Assembly: GCA_964036295.1 (NCBI GenBank) | Contig: OZ038466.1 | Span: forward strand, 9,078,001-9,142,000 | Length of the DNA: 64,000 bases | Source: Plumapathes pennacea | Taxonomy: Eukaryota; Cnidaria; Anthozoa; Antipatharia; Myriopathidae | Direction: 5' to 3' | Shown here: one piece after another, positions 21,962-34,644 of the stretch | How the letters are laid out: each line of letters starts with the position of its first letter | How positions within the stretch are numbered: position 1 is the stretch's first letter | Notes under the pieces: generated by a model | What the model saw: only the letters and a program-made list of their open reading frames with translations | Database searches by the model: none | Told to the model about the DNA's origin: nothing | Program-made: the position numbers and the translations under genes

Positions 21962-24042
21962 GTCGCAAATTTGACAAAAACGGTGATGTGATCGAAAAGA
22001 GGACCAAATGGAGTAAACCCGCGATCAAAATGTTCGAAGAAAAAGCCAAATGTTTAGTGGAGCAGTTTAATCACTACAAAGTCCTCGGAAAATTTCATGT
22101 AAGTGCATCGGCGGAAAACTAAATACAGTAGACAGATACGCATAGAAACCAAAAAAGAAAGAGAAAGACAAGTTGGGAAAAAAAACGTTCCCCGTATTAC
22201 AGTCAAAGCTCTCTGAGCGAACACTCTCGTAAGCGGACAGCTCTACTTACGGACGCCTTTGCGAAACCCCCGTTTAAACTCTGTAGCTCCGCCAAACTCT
22301 GTATTCACACATTCTAGTATAAAGCGAACAGCTTCAGATACGAACACTTTTTCTGGTTCCCAAGGGTGTCCGTTTACGGGAGATTCAACTATACTTACTT
22401 CACCTGGCGGAGCACAGGTGCATGGGTGCACATCAGTCCAAGGGTGCATGTCTGATTATACATATCCGTTAATTTCATGTTCAATTAGCGTTCTAAAGTT
22501 AGTGCGTCAAAATTCTAACCGTTTACAGGTGGACGGCTTGCAAACGTTGGGTGAAAACATAGCGGACGGAGGAGGAGTCAAACTAGCGTTCAGAGTAAGC
22601 TTTGTCAGTCTTTCTCTTTTACTTGAAATACGCACATATTAAAGGCTGGTTCGGTAAAGCGCAAGAGAATGGAAATTTGTTCATTCTCTTGCGCTTACGT
22701 TTGCCCTTGCTACCAGGGGTAGGCTCAGGGGCGGATCCAGGCCGGTTTACGAAAACGTGCCTTTGATGCTCGGTACTGATGTCATTAAGGGCACAAAACA
22801 CTGCTGGAGCATAGAAAGATTCCCTCACCTTGAAACATCATGGCTGTTGAGTCTCTTAATTTGAAGGGATTCATGAATACTTTTCTTTCATCTGAGGAAG
22901 AACAAAACGGACTTAAAAGTGTATTACCGTATTCTTACTCTCTGAAGGCCTACCAAAACTTCATCAAAGAGAATGGGAAAGAAGAGGTGCTTCCTAAGCT
23001 GAACATGACCAGTGAAGAACTCTTCTTTCTTGGATACGCTCAGGTGAGTGACAGTGAAGGTGCTCTGCAGTTCACATACTGTATAGTGATTCCTCATGTA
23101 CATAATCAGATGAAAACTTTGTTCACAATCTCAAGTGGTGCGTGTTATCTGGACCAGTTCGGCACGACCCTTTAAACAACCTTCAATAGTCCATTCTGCA
23201 TTCAACCCTTAGCTTTCTTTCGCAGCAGACTGTGTTCGGCCTCAATGTAAATGCTGCATGTTGTGCTCTTATTTGAGTTAGGACAGCTATCTTGAGTTTT
23301 AAAGCCGTTTTCTACAACTTTCACGCATGAGTGCTCGCTAATCAATTCTCATATTGCAGTCTGTGGCCCGTCAAGCTTGGATGCGCGTGCAACCTTGATA
23401 AAATGGCCTATTGCTGAAACATGCCTTCACTTGTAGGACAACCGTATTATCCCAGGGAGATTATTATTATTTGAAAGATGGGTGACATAGTGCTATGCAA
23501 AATGGATCCAGTATAACCCATCCCATTCTGAAGACAGTCTGCACTGTCTTCACAATGGATGGTTACTGGATCCAGTGGTATAAGAAAAAACAATTAACTG
23601 GAATTATATGCAATATGTTTTGCTCAACAGAAAGAGTGCACCAGTACCACTCCTTTAGCTGAATACCTTTCTGTGAAAGAGGATGTGCATGCTTTGACAA
23701 AATACAGGTGAGTGTCAACACATACTTACTAAAGGTAAATTGAATCTATGTATGCCTCATGGTGTCTGACAGGGTGTCTGCTGAAACAGCTGAAAATAGA
23801 TGTTGCTACTTCTTCATTTACTGACCAAACTGATTTATGGGATCAGTTCAGAATGATTCTATATCAGCTAGAGTTAGATTTTTCTCACCTGCATGCCATA
23901 ACCATAACCAGTGCTGATAATATGCTACTTGTCTTGCCACAGGGTAATTGGAACTCTTTCAAATTTCAAACAATTTTCTGAAGTCTTCAAGTGTCCTGTT
24001 GATGCTCCTATGAACCCAAAGAAGAAGTGTGAAGTTTGGTGA
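21962..24042 (+). CDS. M13 zinc metallopeptidase, 3' five-exon cassette C
   Basis: Exons 21962-22098, 22529-22594, 22948-23043, 23631-23707 and 23943-24042 repeat cassette B with identical exon lengths (137, 66, 96, 77, 100) and intact splice signals. Protein changes relative to B are few (FDKNGD for FDKNGK, LGKFH for LGNFH, HALTKY for HALAKY, FKQFS for FKEFS). The zinc-ligand motif GENIAD, the DVH histidine and the CEVW terminus are kept. As with cassette B, no HExxH exon lies between it and the preceding cassette. It is the last cassette of the array; unique DNA begins 1.3 kb downstream. Confidence 0.85.
22200..22390. mobile_element. Tc1/mariner-type MITE in M13 intron, cassette C
   Basis: Copy of the element at 11068-11257; right end somewhat diverged (reads AACTATA). 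Confidence 0.68.
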
Positions 24043-25332
24043 GACAGTAGTGTTCACAGAGCCAAAAACTTTCATAAAAAAAGTTTATGAGAAATTTGAA
24101 AATTAAATCCAAAACCCACTATAGACATAGACACGTAAAATGTGCCTCATTTGATTAGTAAATGCAAAAACAGACTAATGACACTGTATTAGTCCCAGAT
24201 ACAGTCCAGTATCACTACACAGTAGTTTGCATTTAATCGAGGTTCTTTGCTTATTTTTCTTCTTTTTTTCTCAGCTATTATTCAATTTAATATGCCATCT
24301 CACACCTTTTAGCATGACCTGCACTAACAGTGGAATGATTAAACTTTATAGTAATGTTAGATCACTTTTCTCTTCAAACGAATGCAAACTTTTAGAGGCA
24401 AGGAATCCCAAGAATATTCTATCTTATCATTTTTTGTACATTTTTTGTCAGTAACTGCATGGTTTGCATCCCAAGGATGTGTATTTAAGTACATTGTAAT
24501 ATTTTACAGTCAACTTCCTCTAAGACAGTCTGCTTTAGAGGTGTAAATCTTAAAAGAGAGTTCAGTTAGAGGAAATGACTGACAGAAGAAAATAAAATGG
24601 GAAGAGTCGTTCCTACCAGGTGTCTGTCTTAGAGATGTCTCCATCTTAAGAGAGGTGCCTTTTAAGAGGAGTTGACTATATATAGGCATCACAGTACTTC
24701 CTCAAGAGACTAAAATTTTACAACATCAGAAAAATAAAACGGACACAACGGATCAAGCATACAAAGCCATATAATGTTATACTGTATCTTCATGTCTGAT
24801 GTTGAATGTGAAGGAAATTCAGATCGCTTTGAACAGCAGATTTAATAATAGTTAAGTTTAGTTTATTGAATTTATCAGTTGACAGTGTATTGAAAAATAA
24901 AGATTCTTCCAATTTAGGCATGCTCTTTTTTAATGCTTTGTCTTTGTCTTTGGGTAGTGGGAATTGGTTTATGTCACTGTACATGCCAAAAAGGCCCCAA
25001 GATTCTCTCTATCATTTAAGAAAAGAAAATTGTGTTGGGAGTGCAGTTAGAATCGATACTTTCATTTGAGCAAGAGCTAAAAATAAATAAATAAAAAACT
25101 CACCATTGCTTCAGAATCCAAATATTTTCACCGCTGCGATATTTTAACACAAACGGAGGCTTTATACATTCCCATACAATTAGACACTAATTTTTGTCAT
25201 GTTTGTACCGATTATCTGATGAACCGAAGGATTCAGCCTCCCCGACAAAAGGTATCTGTGAAAGGCGATTTTTGGAGAAATTACAGAATACCCCGTACCT
25301 ATTGCCACAGATTTCAGAGCGCTTTGTACAAT
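22957..25332. repeat. Tandem segmental duplication, partial unit C
   Basis: Third copy containing the last three M13 exons and the first ~1.3 kb of spacer. Homology to A and B stops near 25332 (equivalent to about 2531 in unit A), where unique DNA upstream of DIXDC1 begins. It is more diverged than A is from B and lacks the ~425-bp insertion found in A and B. A third copy argues against a simple two-haplotype assembly artefact. Confidence 0.9.
24507..24678. mobile_element. Tc1/mariner-type MITE, uninterrupted (unit C)
   Basis: Same terminal sequence as the elements at 1284 and 13418 but without the ~425-bp nested insert. Serves as the empty-site reference. Confidence 0.65.
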
Positions 25333-25900
25333 GAAAAAAGAAGAAAGGTTTCGAAAACAGCTGATTCGTTGTCACTCTGCAACATGATTTTTTCGAAAAA
25401 GTACGACAAAACGAATGAACCCTGTACTCTGCAATATCTTTCTCTTTGCAACTCAGCTGTTGCAATGTGCTAGATTAACATGGAAACAAACGGAAGAACT
25501 CACCCATTTTGTTCGTCGGCCATTTCTTGTTTCGACCACGCGCGCAAAAGCGCAGTGGCCGCTAGGTACTGGGTCAGACTCTCGCGCGGGTGCACCGTTT
25601 CCCGCCGTTTTCAATCAAAAGCATATTGTCCTTTTTTACTTGATAATTTAATATAACTTTGAATTTTTGAGAGAGAAGAAGAACAGAAACAAGCAGTAGT
25701 CGAAAATGAAATAAAGAAAAAACTTACAAAACGGAACAGGAAAACATGCAGGAAGTGTGTTTTCGTGATGAATTCGTGCAAATCGATAATGCGTCGGAGT
25801 TCAAGTAATGGCGGCCGCCGGCCCTTCGCGTTTGGCATGTAAGCGAGAAATATCAAATATCAAGGGCTTTCAGTTGTTGTAGTATGCCGTGAAAGACGCC
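25333..25900. other. Unique DNA between duplication and DIXDC1
   Basis: Right edge of the tandem array and likely DIXDC1 promoter/5'UTR. Locally richer in CpG (around 25540-25610 and 25805-25835). No TATA box stands out. Confidence 0.4.
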
Positions 25901-28900
25901 ATGCAACACACTTCAGCCGAAGGTAATGGAGATCGAGTTCCATCGATTCTGTCCCCACACAAGAGGCGAGATGGTGGTATCCGAAATTCTTGGGTGTCAT
26001 GGAGCCGCGGCGGAAAACAACGACGAAGTCGAGAAGAAGAAATGAAGCGAGAGGTAAAAAAAAAAAAGAACGGTTGTCATGAGGACTATGGCATGTTTAT
26101 CAAAACGCTTTGCTCTAACCTCACTGTTAATGCGTTCAATCTTTGCATTTACACGCAAACAGTGAACAGAAGACTGCAGCTTTGTGTTGTTTACTGCTCT
26201 TTTTGATTATTATTTAATGATACAACAGTGTTTGTTTTTGAAAAACATTCTTCAAAGCTATGACTTTTTGTCACTGGTTAATAGAGCATATGGCTTGCTT
26301 CGGTTCTGAATGATCTGATGCACGTAACTTCAAAGTGTCTTTATTACAGGAGGATTAATTAAAGATCGTTCACGTCATGTTATAGTCTGCTGTAATCTAA
26401 CGCTTGTCTGGGACTTTGCGACAAGCTTGTTTTATTTCACCACAGTTCAAGGGTTTACACATGTTTTTCGATTGCATCCTTCCTGATCTTATTCTGGAGT
26501 GGACCTACAGCAGTCGTTCATCGAATTACCATGATCGTTCGTGCTTTGGTCGGTTTCTGTCAACAATTCACAAATTAATTTGCGGAGCAAGAATGTCGCA
26601 TCTGTACGTGCAAGCTTGCGAATCGTATTAGGTGGAAAAGATACTCGGTGCACTTGAAGTAACAATCATGTCTCAGAGAGTTGTTTATCAGATCAAGTTT
26701 TACCAAAATCAAATATTCACCTTCCCTATAAATATCGATCATCAATGCATTTTACCGTCGCCATGTTGTGAATATATTGAGCTGGTAAAGACGCTTTTCG
26801 GAGCGAAACAAATGCTATGTGAATGAGTGATTTTTTTTTACTGTTTCTGCACAAGTCAATAAATTCAACATGCCCAAAATGTAGTTTCTGAAATGTATTT
26901 TAATTTTAACTTGTGGTGACTACAGTCTGACTGTAGTCGTTGTTTATGAACAATAACTGTGTTTGCATGGCTATAACTTACTGTAAGTTGCAAGAGAAAA
27001 ATGCCATTGCTGACAACCACATACTTTCAACAAACTTATAATATTATGCTTAGCAAGTCTGCATCTTGATCGATGTGCAAAATTAAATTTAAAGTTAAAA
27101 AGAGGTTATTACACAGGAAGGAGTGCAATACGGTGGAGTATTTTTACGAGTCGGTTTTATTTTTTCGAGCCTGCTTCAGGCGAGAAAAAATAAAACTGAC
27201 GAGTAAAAATACAGCCGTATTGCACAACTTTTCATGTAATAAATTGTTTATTACATGACAAATGAAGCAGGGCAAACATTCTCGCTGCACGCAAAATGGA
27301 ACAAAAAATGACACGTTCGTAAACTTTGCTTGCGAAAACTGATCACGTAAGCTAATAAACCAGTTGATCTGGTTCCTGATGAGTGCAATACGCTTCCATC
27401 TTTGCACTCATTTTGGCTCGTATTTACACTCAAAAATGTGAAGTCGTGTAATAAAGTATGTTACATGTATCTATAAAACACAGTATTACTAGTTATTAAT
27501 AATGTAAATTATATTTTGTTCTTTCGATACTTCAGTACGCTGCATGAAAAGGGTTTGACTCAAACTTTTATTTAACATCTAAGAAAAATGCATGTACAGT
27601 TGGGACATACTGTACACAAAAAATATTATGTTCTCTGGCATTTCTACAATACACAGTATCTTTTACAATGAGAATATGGATTTATCTCTAGCAGACAGAC
27701 CAATATGTATCAAGTGTCTGTAATATCATGCACATGCATATTTGACAGGTATTATTTTGTATTGTTATGCATATTTCTATTACACTGTATATAAAATTCC
27801 TAGTCACTCAACCAGAAAAAGTCATTAACTCAAAGCTTGAATGACCCCATATACATGTCGTTTAGAATGAAAAATGGTATTTGTTTTATGTGCCTCTGAC
27901 CTACTGTACAGTACATGTCACTATAAAATAATTTATTTCATATTAAATTAATTGAAAATATGTAGCATTGCTTGAAGAAGTCATGCAGCAATTTCTGACT
28001 TTTCTTATTGACAATGTAGACATGACCTTAAGGGCATACTGCTGTAGGTATCATTCAAGGCTGTTCAGTTGTTCAGCCATTAACTGGAAACACACAGTGT
28101 TGGCTGAGTGAGTCAAACAACATAATATTGTCATCAACTGTTACTTGGAAGAAACACAACTCACAGATAATCACTATAAATAATACATCTGTGTGAATAT
28201 ACCAATACCTATAACTTGGAACACTCTTATGTCATGTTTTTGTATTGATCCCTAGTTTGATTTATCTCAATATTTAGGAACAACTTCTTGCCTACATGGC
28301 TTGGGTTAACTGTCAGCTAAAGAAGCGTCCAGGTAGCCGTCATTTACAAAGTCTCCCAAGGGACATGCAGGATGGAGTGGCTTTGCTTCAGCTCATACAA
28401 GTTGTTGGTAAGAATTTTTTATTATTTTGAAAGAATTTTATGAGTTTTTAGAGCCATGCTTCTGTAAAAAAGACTTACTGGTAAAGGAAAATGCTAAGTT
28501 ACATTTAATTGGTAAATAAGGGATGTGAATGTGGTAGATGCGCTCAAATTCCAAAATTTCATTATAATAATTATAAAATAATTATAAATAAATCATAGCT
28601 ACAAAAAAAATCAAGTTATGGTAATTTCTAAAAAATACAACATTAAATGTTGTATTTTTTAGGAATTTTTAGGAATTCTGTAAAAGAATAATTATAATGA
28701 TGATATTCTAGAATGTTTCAATATTCATATGCCATAATTAGATTTATTCTTGAAATATTAATTGCCATATACTGTATGATGATCAAGGACAGTATACGCT
28801 TTCATTCACACTTTTATGGAAACTGTATGTCCTACGATATTATTTTGTTTTTGTGTACATTCCATACAGTTTTGTCAATGCATTTATCACTAAACCTAAG

Positions 28901-31900
28901 TTGAAAATTTTGTTTACCCAAAATCTGCATTGTTTTTTCTGATTGTTACTAAGAAAGGTTCTTTGGAGACCTACCACTGAGCAGAGATACAATAAAACAT
29001 ATTAGATTATCATGGAATACACCTAGGGGGCCCCTTTGTTTGCTGGTGTGCATTCTTAACCAAATGAGATTACACTGGTTGGCATGGTTTAGTTCTGCTT
29101 CTATTAGTTTGAAGTTAGAAAAGGGTTCTGTGCCACTCTAAATTTTTATATGTGTTTTGTACTATTTTTGCAGCTGGAGAGAATCTAGTCATGGATGAGA
29201 GCCCAAGCACTTACCATGCAATGAAGGAAAATGTGGACCGTGTTCTTCAGTTCATGTCAGCTCAAAGGATCAAGATGCATCATGTAACCTCCAAAGGTAG
29301 AATGGTATTTTCACTTCATATTTCTCCAAAAGCAGCATATCATAGGGCTACAGCATGTTTCATGTATGCTATATGAATGTCATATACAAACTGTACTGTT
29401 TTTTTTAGTAAAATATACCTTTTGATTCATAATAGTTGTCTGTTTTGACAACACCTACACTTTAAATAGACTAAGCTAATAGAACATGTGACTGCTGAAC
29501 ATTATTTTTTATCCAATGTACATTATTATTGCTGCATACAGTATGCAGAGGAGAACTTTGTGCAATACATTATAATGCTTAAATGAAGAAAATATAATAA
29601 TTATTTGGAGTATAACACAAAGAGAGAAATGTTTCAGATACCACAGGTAATTTCAACTGAATGGACCACTTTGATTATGTTGTAATAGAACTTGGCTTTT
29701 CTTTGTTTAATGCACATGTACATTAGTACAGGTCTGTAAGAGTTAGCATTAAAAGGTGCAATTCACAAGGATTACAAATGGTCACCGGTAATGATAATAC
29801 CAGTATGATATTATTTTCATTTAATTACTATGCGATTATCAACAGTGTGGGAACAACTTCCCACAGGTTTCACAAGCATTCCACCTTGATGGCACAATCC
29901 AAAACGACTATTGTTAGTTGATGACAATACTGTACTTGGCTCTATAAATTCCTCTGGCGTTCCAAGCACACACACCGACAGAATTAGTCGCAGAATCCAC
30001 TTTTGTAGCTGGCTGACTTCTATATGTGTAATATGTTGTTATATAATTTGCTTCTTCTGTTTACATATCTATGTGACAAAAGTCTTTGATAAAAAAGGAC
30101 AAAGGCTTTGCATGCTTGAAAGGAAAAATTAGATTAGAGTTTCTATAAAGTATACTGTATCTCTGTTTGCTTGTTGCAGATATTGTTGAGGGAAACGTGA
30201 AAGCCACCATGCGTCTCATTCTTGCACTGGCTGCACATTTTAAACCTGGAAGTGTGAAACAGCGGCAGCATCAACCTGAGGAACCAGCAACTGTGCGAAA
30301 CAAAGTCACACGGACACCCTCTTCTGTTGCAGCCGCTGCTGAGGCCGCTGCTGCTATAGGTGAAGCTAGTCGTGCTGCTGCAAGTGTAGGAAGACACCTC
30401 AATGCACCCTACAGACACAGGTATATGTAACACACTGTAATACTGTACATACTGAATTAATGTTATGTAATTTATTGTAAAAGTAAAAGAGTGTGACATT
30501 TGTGGGCTGACAGGTGTACAGTTGTCCAGTAGGGTCAGTATAAAGCAGACAGATCTACATTCCTGTCTACATATGGTAAAATATACGATTAATGAAATTG
30601 ACGAGATTAAATGCAGTGGTTGGACTGGGTAATATGTTGGATAGAAACTAAATGGCTGATTGACAGGACTCAGACAATAGAATTGGACAAAACTTAAGAA
30701 AGTATTTTAATGCAGACAGACAAATGGTCTGACAAAATGGAAGGTGGACACTCAAACAGATACCATTATCACATAATAGTGTACAATGTACTGTAGATAG
30801 ATAGAGTAGAGTAAAATAACAGCTGAGACAGTGGTCACATTTTGAAAATTGGCCAGAACTGAGATCTCACCATACTTTTCTATCTTACAGTAGGGGTTTT
30901 TTCAGCCATCTAAAAAGTACAAAAGATGAGAGAACAGGGAGAAACCCTAGAGATGTCTCAAGTACTCCCAAAATTGAGCGACTTTCTGAAGACAGCAGCC
31001 CATCTGGTTACTCCACCTCAGTTCATGGCAGTATTCCAGAAAGACCACAGGAGTCTAAGAGCCGAAAGTCCATCAGTGGGCAGAAGAGGGGTAGTCACAC
31101 AGACAGTTCTGAACCCAGTAGTGGTTGTGCCACTCCCAGGCATCAGGCACCATCTCCTGGGACACAGAGCCCTCGCCTTCAGCGATGTTTATCTGATGCT
31201 GAGTCATCTGTTAGCAAGGCATCTCTGAATGATAGCATTGGTGTCACCCAAGAATTTGTGAATGAAATTACAGATGGATATGATAGTATGGAGGATGACC
31301 TTTTGGGCACAAAAGAAATGTTATTACAATTGCAAGAAATGGTGAGATCCAGTGTACACTTGCTATAGAATTCTTGTTGATCAACTTTTTGTGTTCACAC
31401 ATCTCTTGTCTTGTTTAGTTGCTGGAGGGCCGGATTGAAAATGATGAAGTGTCTGAGGAGGATTGTCACCTGGAGGCCTCCAATGTCCAAGAACAGCTCA
31501 CCATAGTCACCTCTCGATTGAGCCTAAGAGATGCTGAATATGACCACCTTAAAACTAAACTAAACAGCTGTAAGCAGACCTGTATCAGTCTCCAAGGGGT
31601 CAAGTCAGGTCTGATGTCACGGTTGAACCAGCAAGAGCAATCTATCATGCACTTTAAGACAGAGCTCCTACAACATGGCTTCTCTCGACAACAGCAGAAG
31701 GCAGAAATAGATGAACTTTGTAGACGGCTGGAGGAACGAGACGGAGATGTAGCAGCAATGCATGTTGAGCTGACCAGGAGAGAACAGGCCAGTGAACAGC
31801 AGCGGGTTGAACTAGAAGAGGCCTTGCAGTGTATTGAAGAGCTCAGAAGTTCTCAGGTATTGTACATGACTGTACAGGTGCATGTTTAGCAGACCAGCCA

Positions 31901-34644
31901 ACTCATCCACGTGTATGCTTTTTGTTGGAATCTCCTGGATCCACATCTCTTCTCCCACTCTCCCATGAACTCACATCAATCCCCTGCATTCGCACCTCAT
32001 CTTCCACAAACTCACATCAGTCTCCCACTTAACCCTTTGATTCTCAACCTCAAAATGCAGGTTCTCTCAGCCTTTAGCCAGTATATATAATTGTGCGTCA
32101 TCATAGTGTTATATGGTACATTTGATACTATTTTATACAGTTAAAGCTCCTGTAAGCAGACACCCTTGGGAAGAAGAAAAAGTGTCCGTCCACTTACGAG
32201 AATGTGCAAATGCAGAGTTTGGCTGAGCTAGAGTTTAAACAGGGCGTCATGGAGGCGTCCATGAGAAGAACTGTCCGCTTACGAGAGTGTTCAATCAGAG
32301 AGCTTTGACTGTACTTATAGTCCTGTAAATTTTTTGGCGGTTAAAAATACATGTAAACTCAAAGTACTTGTACAATAAGACTGAACACAGGAAGGAATAC
32401 AGAATATATTTTGTTCTGTAACAGAGAAACCAGAGGCCAACAGATGACATGCATGTGTATGCACTGCAGCAAAAGATCCAAGACATGCAAGAGAAACTGG
32501 AAAGTGTTGGAATATCTGAGGTCAGTAAACTACTGTATTCACTTTACATGCTTTTACCCTGCAGTAATATTTAAGTCAGTTATCACACTAATGGTTTGAT
32601 ATTTTATAATCGCTTAACACATAATCAGCAAGGTACTACTGTAGTGTAATAATATTATTGTTTACTGTATAATTATGTACAGGCAGACCAAAGAAGCTGT
32701 AACGCAATGTCTACAGGGGCTTTGGCTTATTTCTCTGATAGATAGTATGCTCGTTTCTTTTATTTTCAAGGCTGACCTTTCATCCAGAATTGCACTTCAA
32801 GATGAAAAAATGGGAGTGTTGTCACGTAGGATTTTACATGGTAATCAGACCGATGAAGATGTAGATGTGAACAGCAATCAAACACATCAGGTGAGGCTGC
32901 ATTGGGATTGTAGTGTATTTAATATGTAATGATCAGAACCTGGAGATCTGATGTTTCACCACACATTGTTTTCACCACATATACATACATACAGTACATG
33001 TACAATCATGTACATGAACATTAGATTGGATCTTTTCATGTGTTGTAGCAGGCCAAGGAAATGGAGGTGGTGCGAGAAGCAATCAGCAGTCTACGTGCCT
33101 GTTTTAATACACATGATCACCATCACCACACCTTAGATACATTGGAACAGGTATGTGGGACAGTTAAAGTGTTAACAAAATTTGTTTGTGTGTACAACCA
33201 TATATATATAATTATAATACTATTATTATATTATGTGGATTCCTCTATGCTATGTGTAAGTACTTGTCTTGTCTTGCCACAGATCATATCCAACCTTGTG
33301 GATAGACACCCCAGGCCTGCAGATGGCCAATTATCAGAACAGGTAGGAATTAGTCTAGTTCACATTGGTATGAGATACAGCATAACATCCCATCTTCCTA
33401 TGAGCATTTCCTACAATCCAGAAAAAAAGAGGTTCCTTTATGGTACATGTAAGTACATGTACTGTAGTCAACAGCTGGATCTATAGCAACTACATGTATA
33501 AAAGATGTGTGGCCCTCTTTTACAGTGTTGCCAAATACAGGGTGGGGGCAGAAATTTGAAATGAATGCATAAATTATTACTGTTGCCATTGTGGTTTCAG
33601 GACGTCAATGGATTTGATAGGTACAATGGACATCAAAACACTCGAGGTAAGGACTGTAAATCTGTCTTTTTAGCTGCCATTTATTTCTGTAAAATTAACT
33701 ACTGGTTAGGAAATTTTTTATACTGTATAAATGTATTTTACAAGTTGGGCCAATTTCCCCACATGTTAAAACACACTTTATTCCAATACCATGACCAAGT
33801 CAATTCCAGTTATACAATTTAGATTTGTATCTGTAATGTTTTGCAAATTTTTGTTGGATTGGAGTCCATTTAGTGGTGTTTAAATAATGGTACAACTTGT
33901 AAAATATGTGTGTAAATGTTTATTGAATTGGCCCATAAGCTCATTCTTATTGTAAGTAAATTTTGCCTACTTTTTTGTAATGCTGATCTGGAAAATAAGC
34001 AGATACAGTGGTCCAAAGTAGATACTATGTTTCAGTTTTTCTTTTTTTTTTTTTTTTTTTTTTCTTAATTTTCAATTTTCACTACAATATTGTCTCCTAC
34101 AGATAACGGCAGATTTGAAGCAGCAGATGACAGTTCAGGTGCTTCCACAAAAGTATTGTATTTTACAGAAAGGGCTGTTACTCCATTCCTCACTTCAATC
34201 CCTAAAAGGTGTGTATGAAAAAGGGCACACTAAATTTGGTATCTTTGTGGTTGAATGGAATTTAGTTTTTATATGACAACTTTATGTTTAATTTGCTCTT
34301 CTCCTCAGGCTTGGTGAAATAACTTTGGCAGACTTCAAACAAGTGTTTGATCGACCTGGTCCTTATCGCTATCACTTCAAGGCATTGGATCCTGAGTTTG
34401 GAACAGTTAAGGAGGAGGTTAGTAAGACACAGCATTGGCATTCTTGTGGTCACCAATATTTTGGACTAACTTGTACACATTATTTTAGTGTCCATTTTCA
34501 CTGATGCAGGGTCAGGCTTCTAACCTGAAATTTTATACTCAGGTGGTTGATGATCGTGGGTTGGTACCAGGATGGGAGGGCAAGATTGTGGGCTGGATAG
34601 AGGAAGATGTGGGCCAGAGATACCTTGCAGATGACATGGCATGA
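25901..34644 (+). CDS. DIXDC1: Dixin (DIX domain-containing protein 1), Wnt-pathway scaffold
   Basis: Fourteen exons: 25901-26053, 28278-28407, 29174-29296, 30180-30420, 30891-31341, 31419-31856, 32425-32520, 32771-32890, 33052-33150, 33283-33342, 33601-33646, 34103-34208, 34309-34417, 34543-34644. Phases agree throughout and give about 757 residues (human about 680). A calponin-homology domain (about 52-165: [35 protein letters not shown]) is followed by an Ala-rich patch, a Ser-rich segment, a coiled coil (about 366-630) and a C-terminal DIX domain (about 665-757: [32 protein letters not shown]). Dixin polymerises with Dishevelled and Axin through DIX and activates Wnt signalling; the CH/central region can bind actin. 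The first exon (51 residues, basic) is the least certain part. Confidence 0.93.
27105..27447. mobile_element. Fold-back MITE in DIXDC1 intron 1
   Basis: Outer ends TTATTACAC and GTGTAATAA. Inside is a long hairpin (27123-27225) with arms starting GTGCAATACGG and a 13-nt loop, followed by a second palindrome, CATGTAATAAA to TTTATTACATG (27233-27257). Confidence 0.65.
32138..32311. mobile_element. Tc1/mariner-type MITE in DIXDC1 intron
   Basis: 174 bp from CAGTTAAAGCTCC to GAGCTTTGACTG, TA on both sides. Same family as 11068-11257, here outside the duplicated region. Confidence 0.75.

Larger units (their letters stand above)
11823..22956. repeat. Tandem segmental duplication, unit B
   Basis: Second copy, near-identical to unit A over most of its length, including transposon relics, so those relics predate the duplication. 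Unit B carries a TTAA-flanked MITE at 15270-15500 and about 130 bp (near 15524-15650) absent from unit A. Confidence 0.93.
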
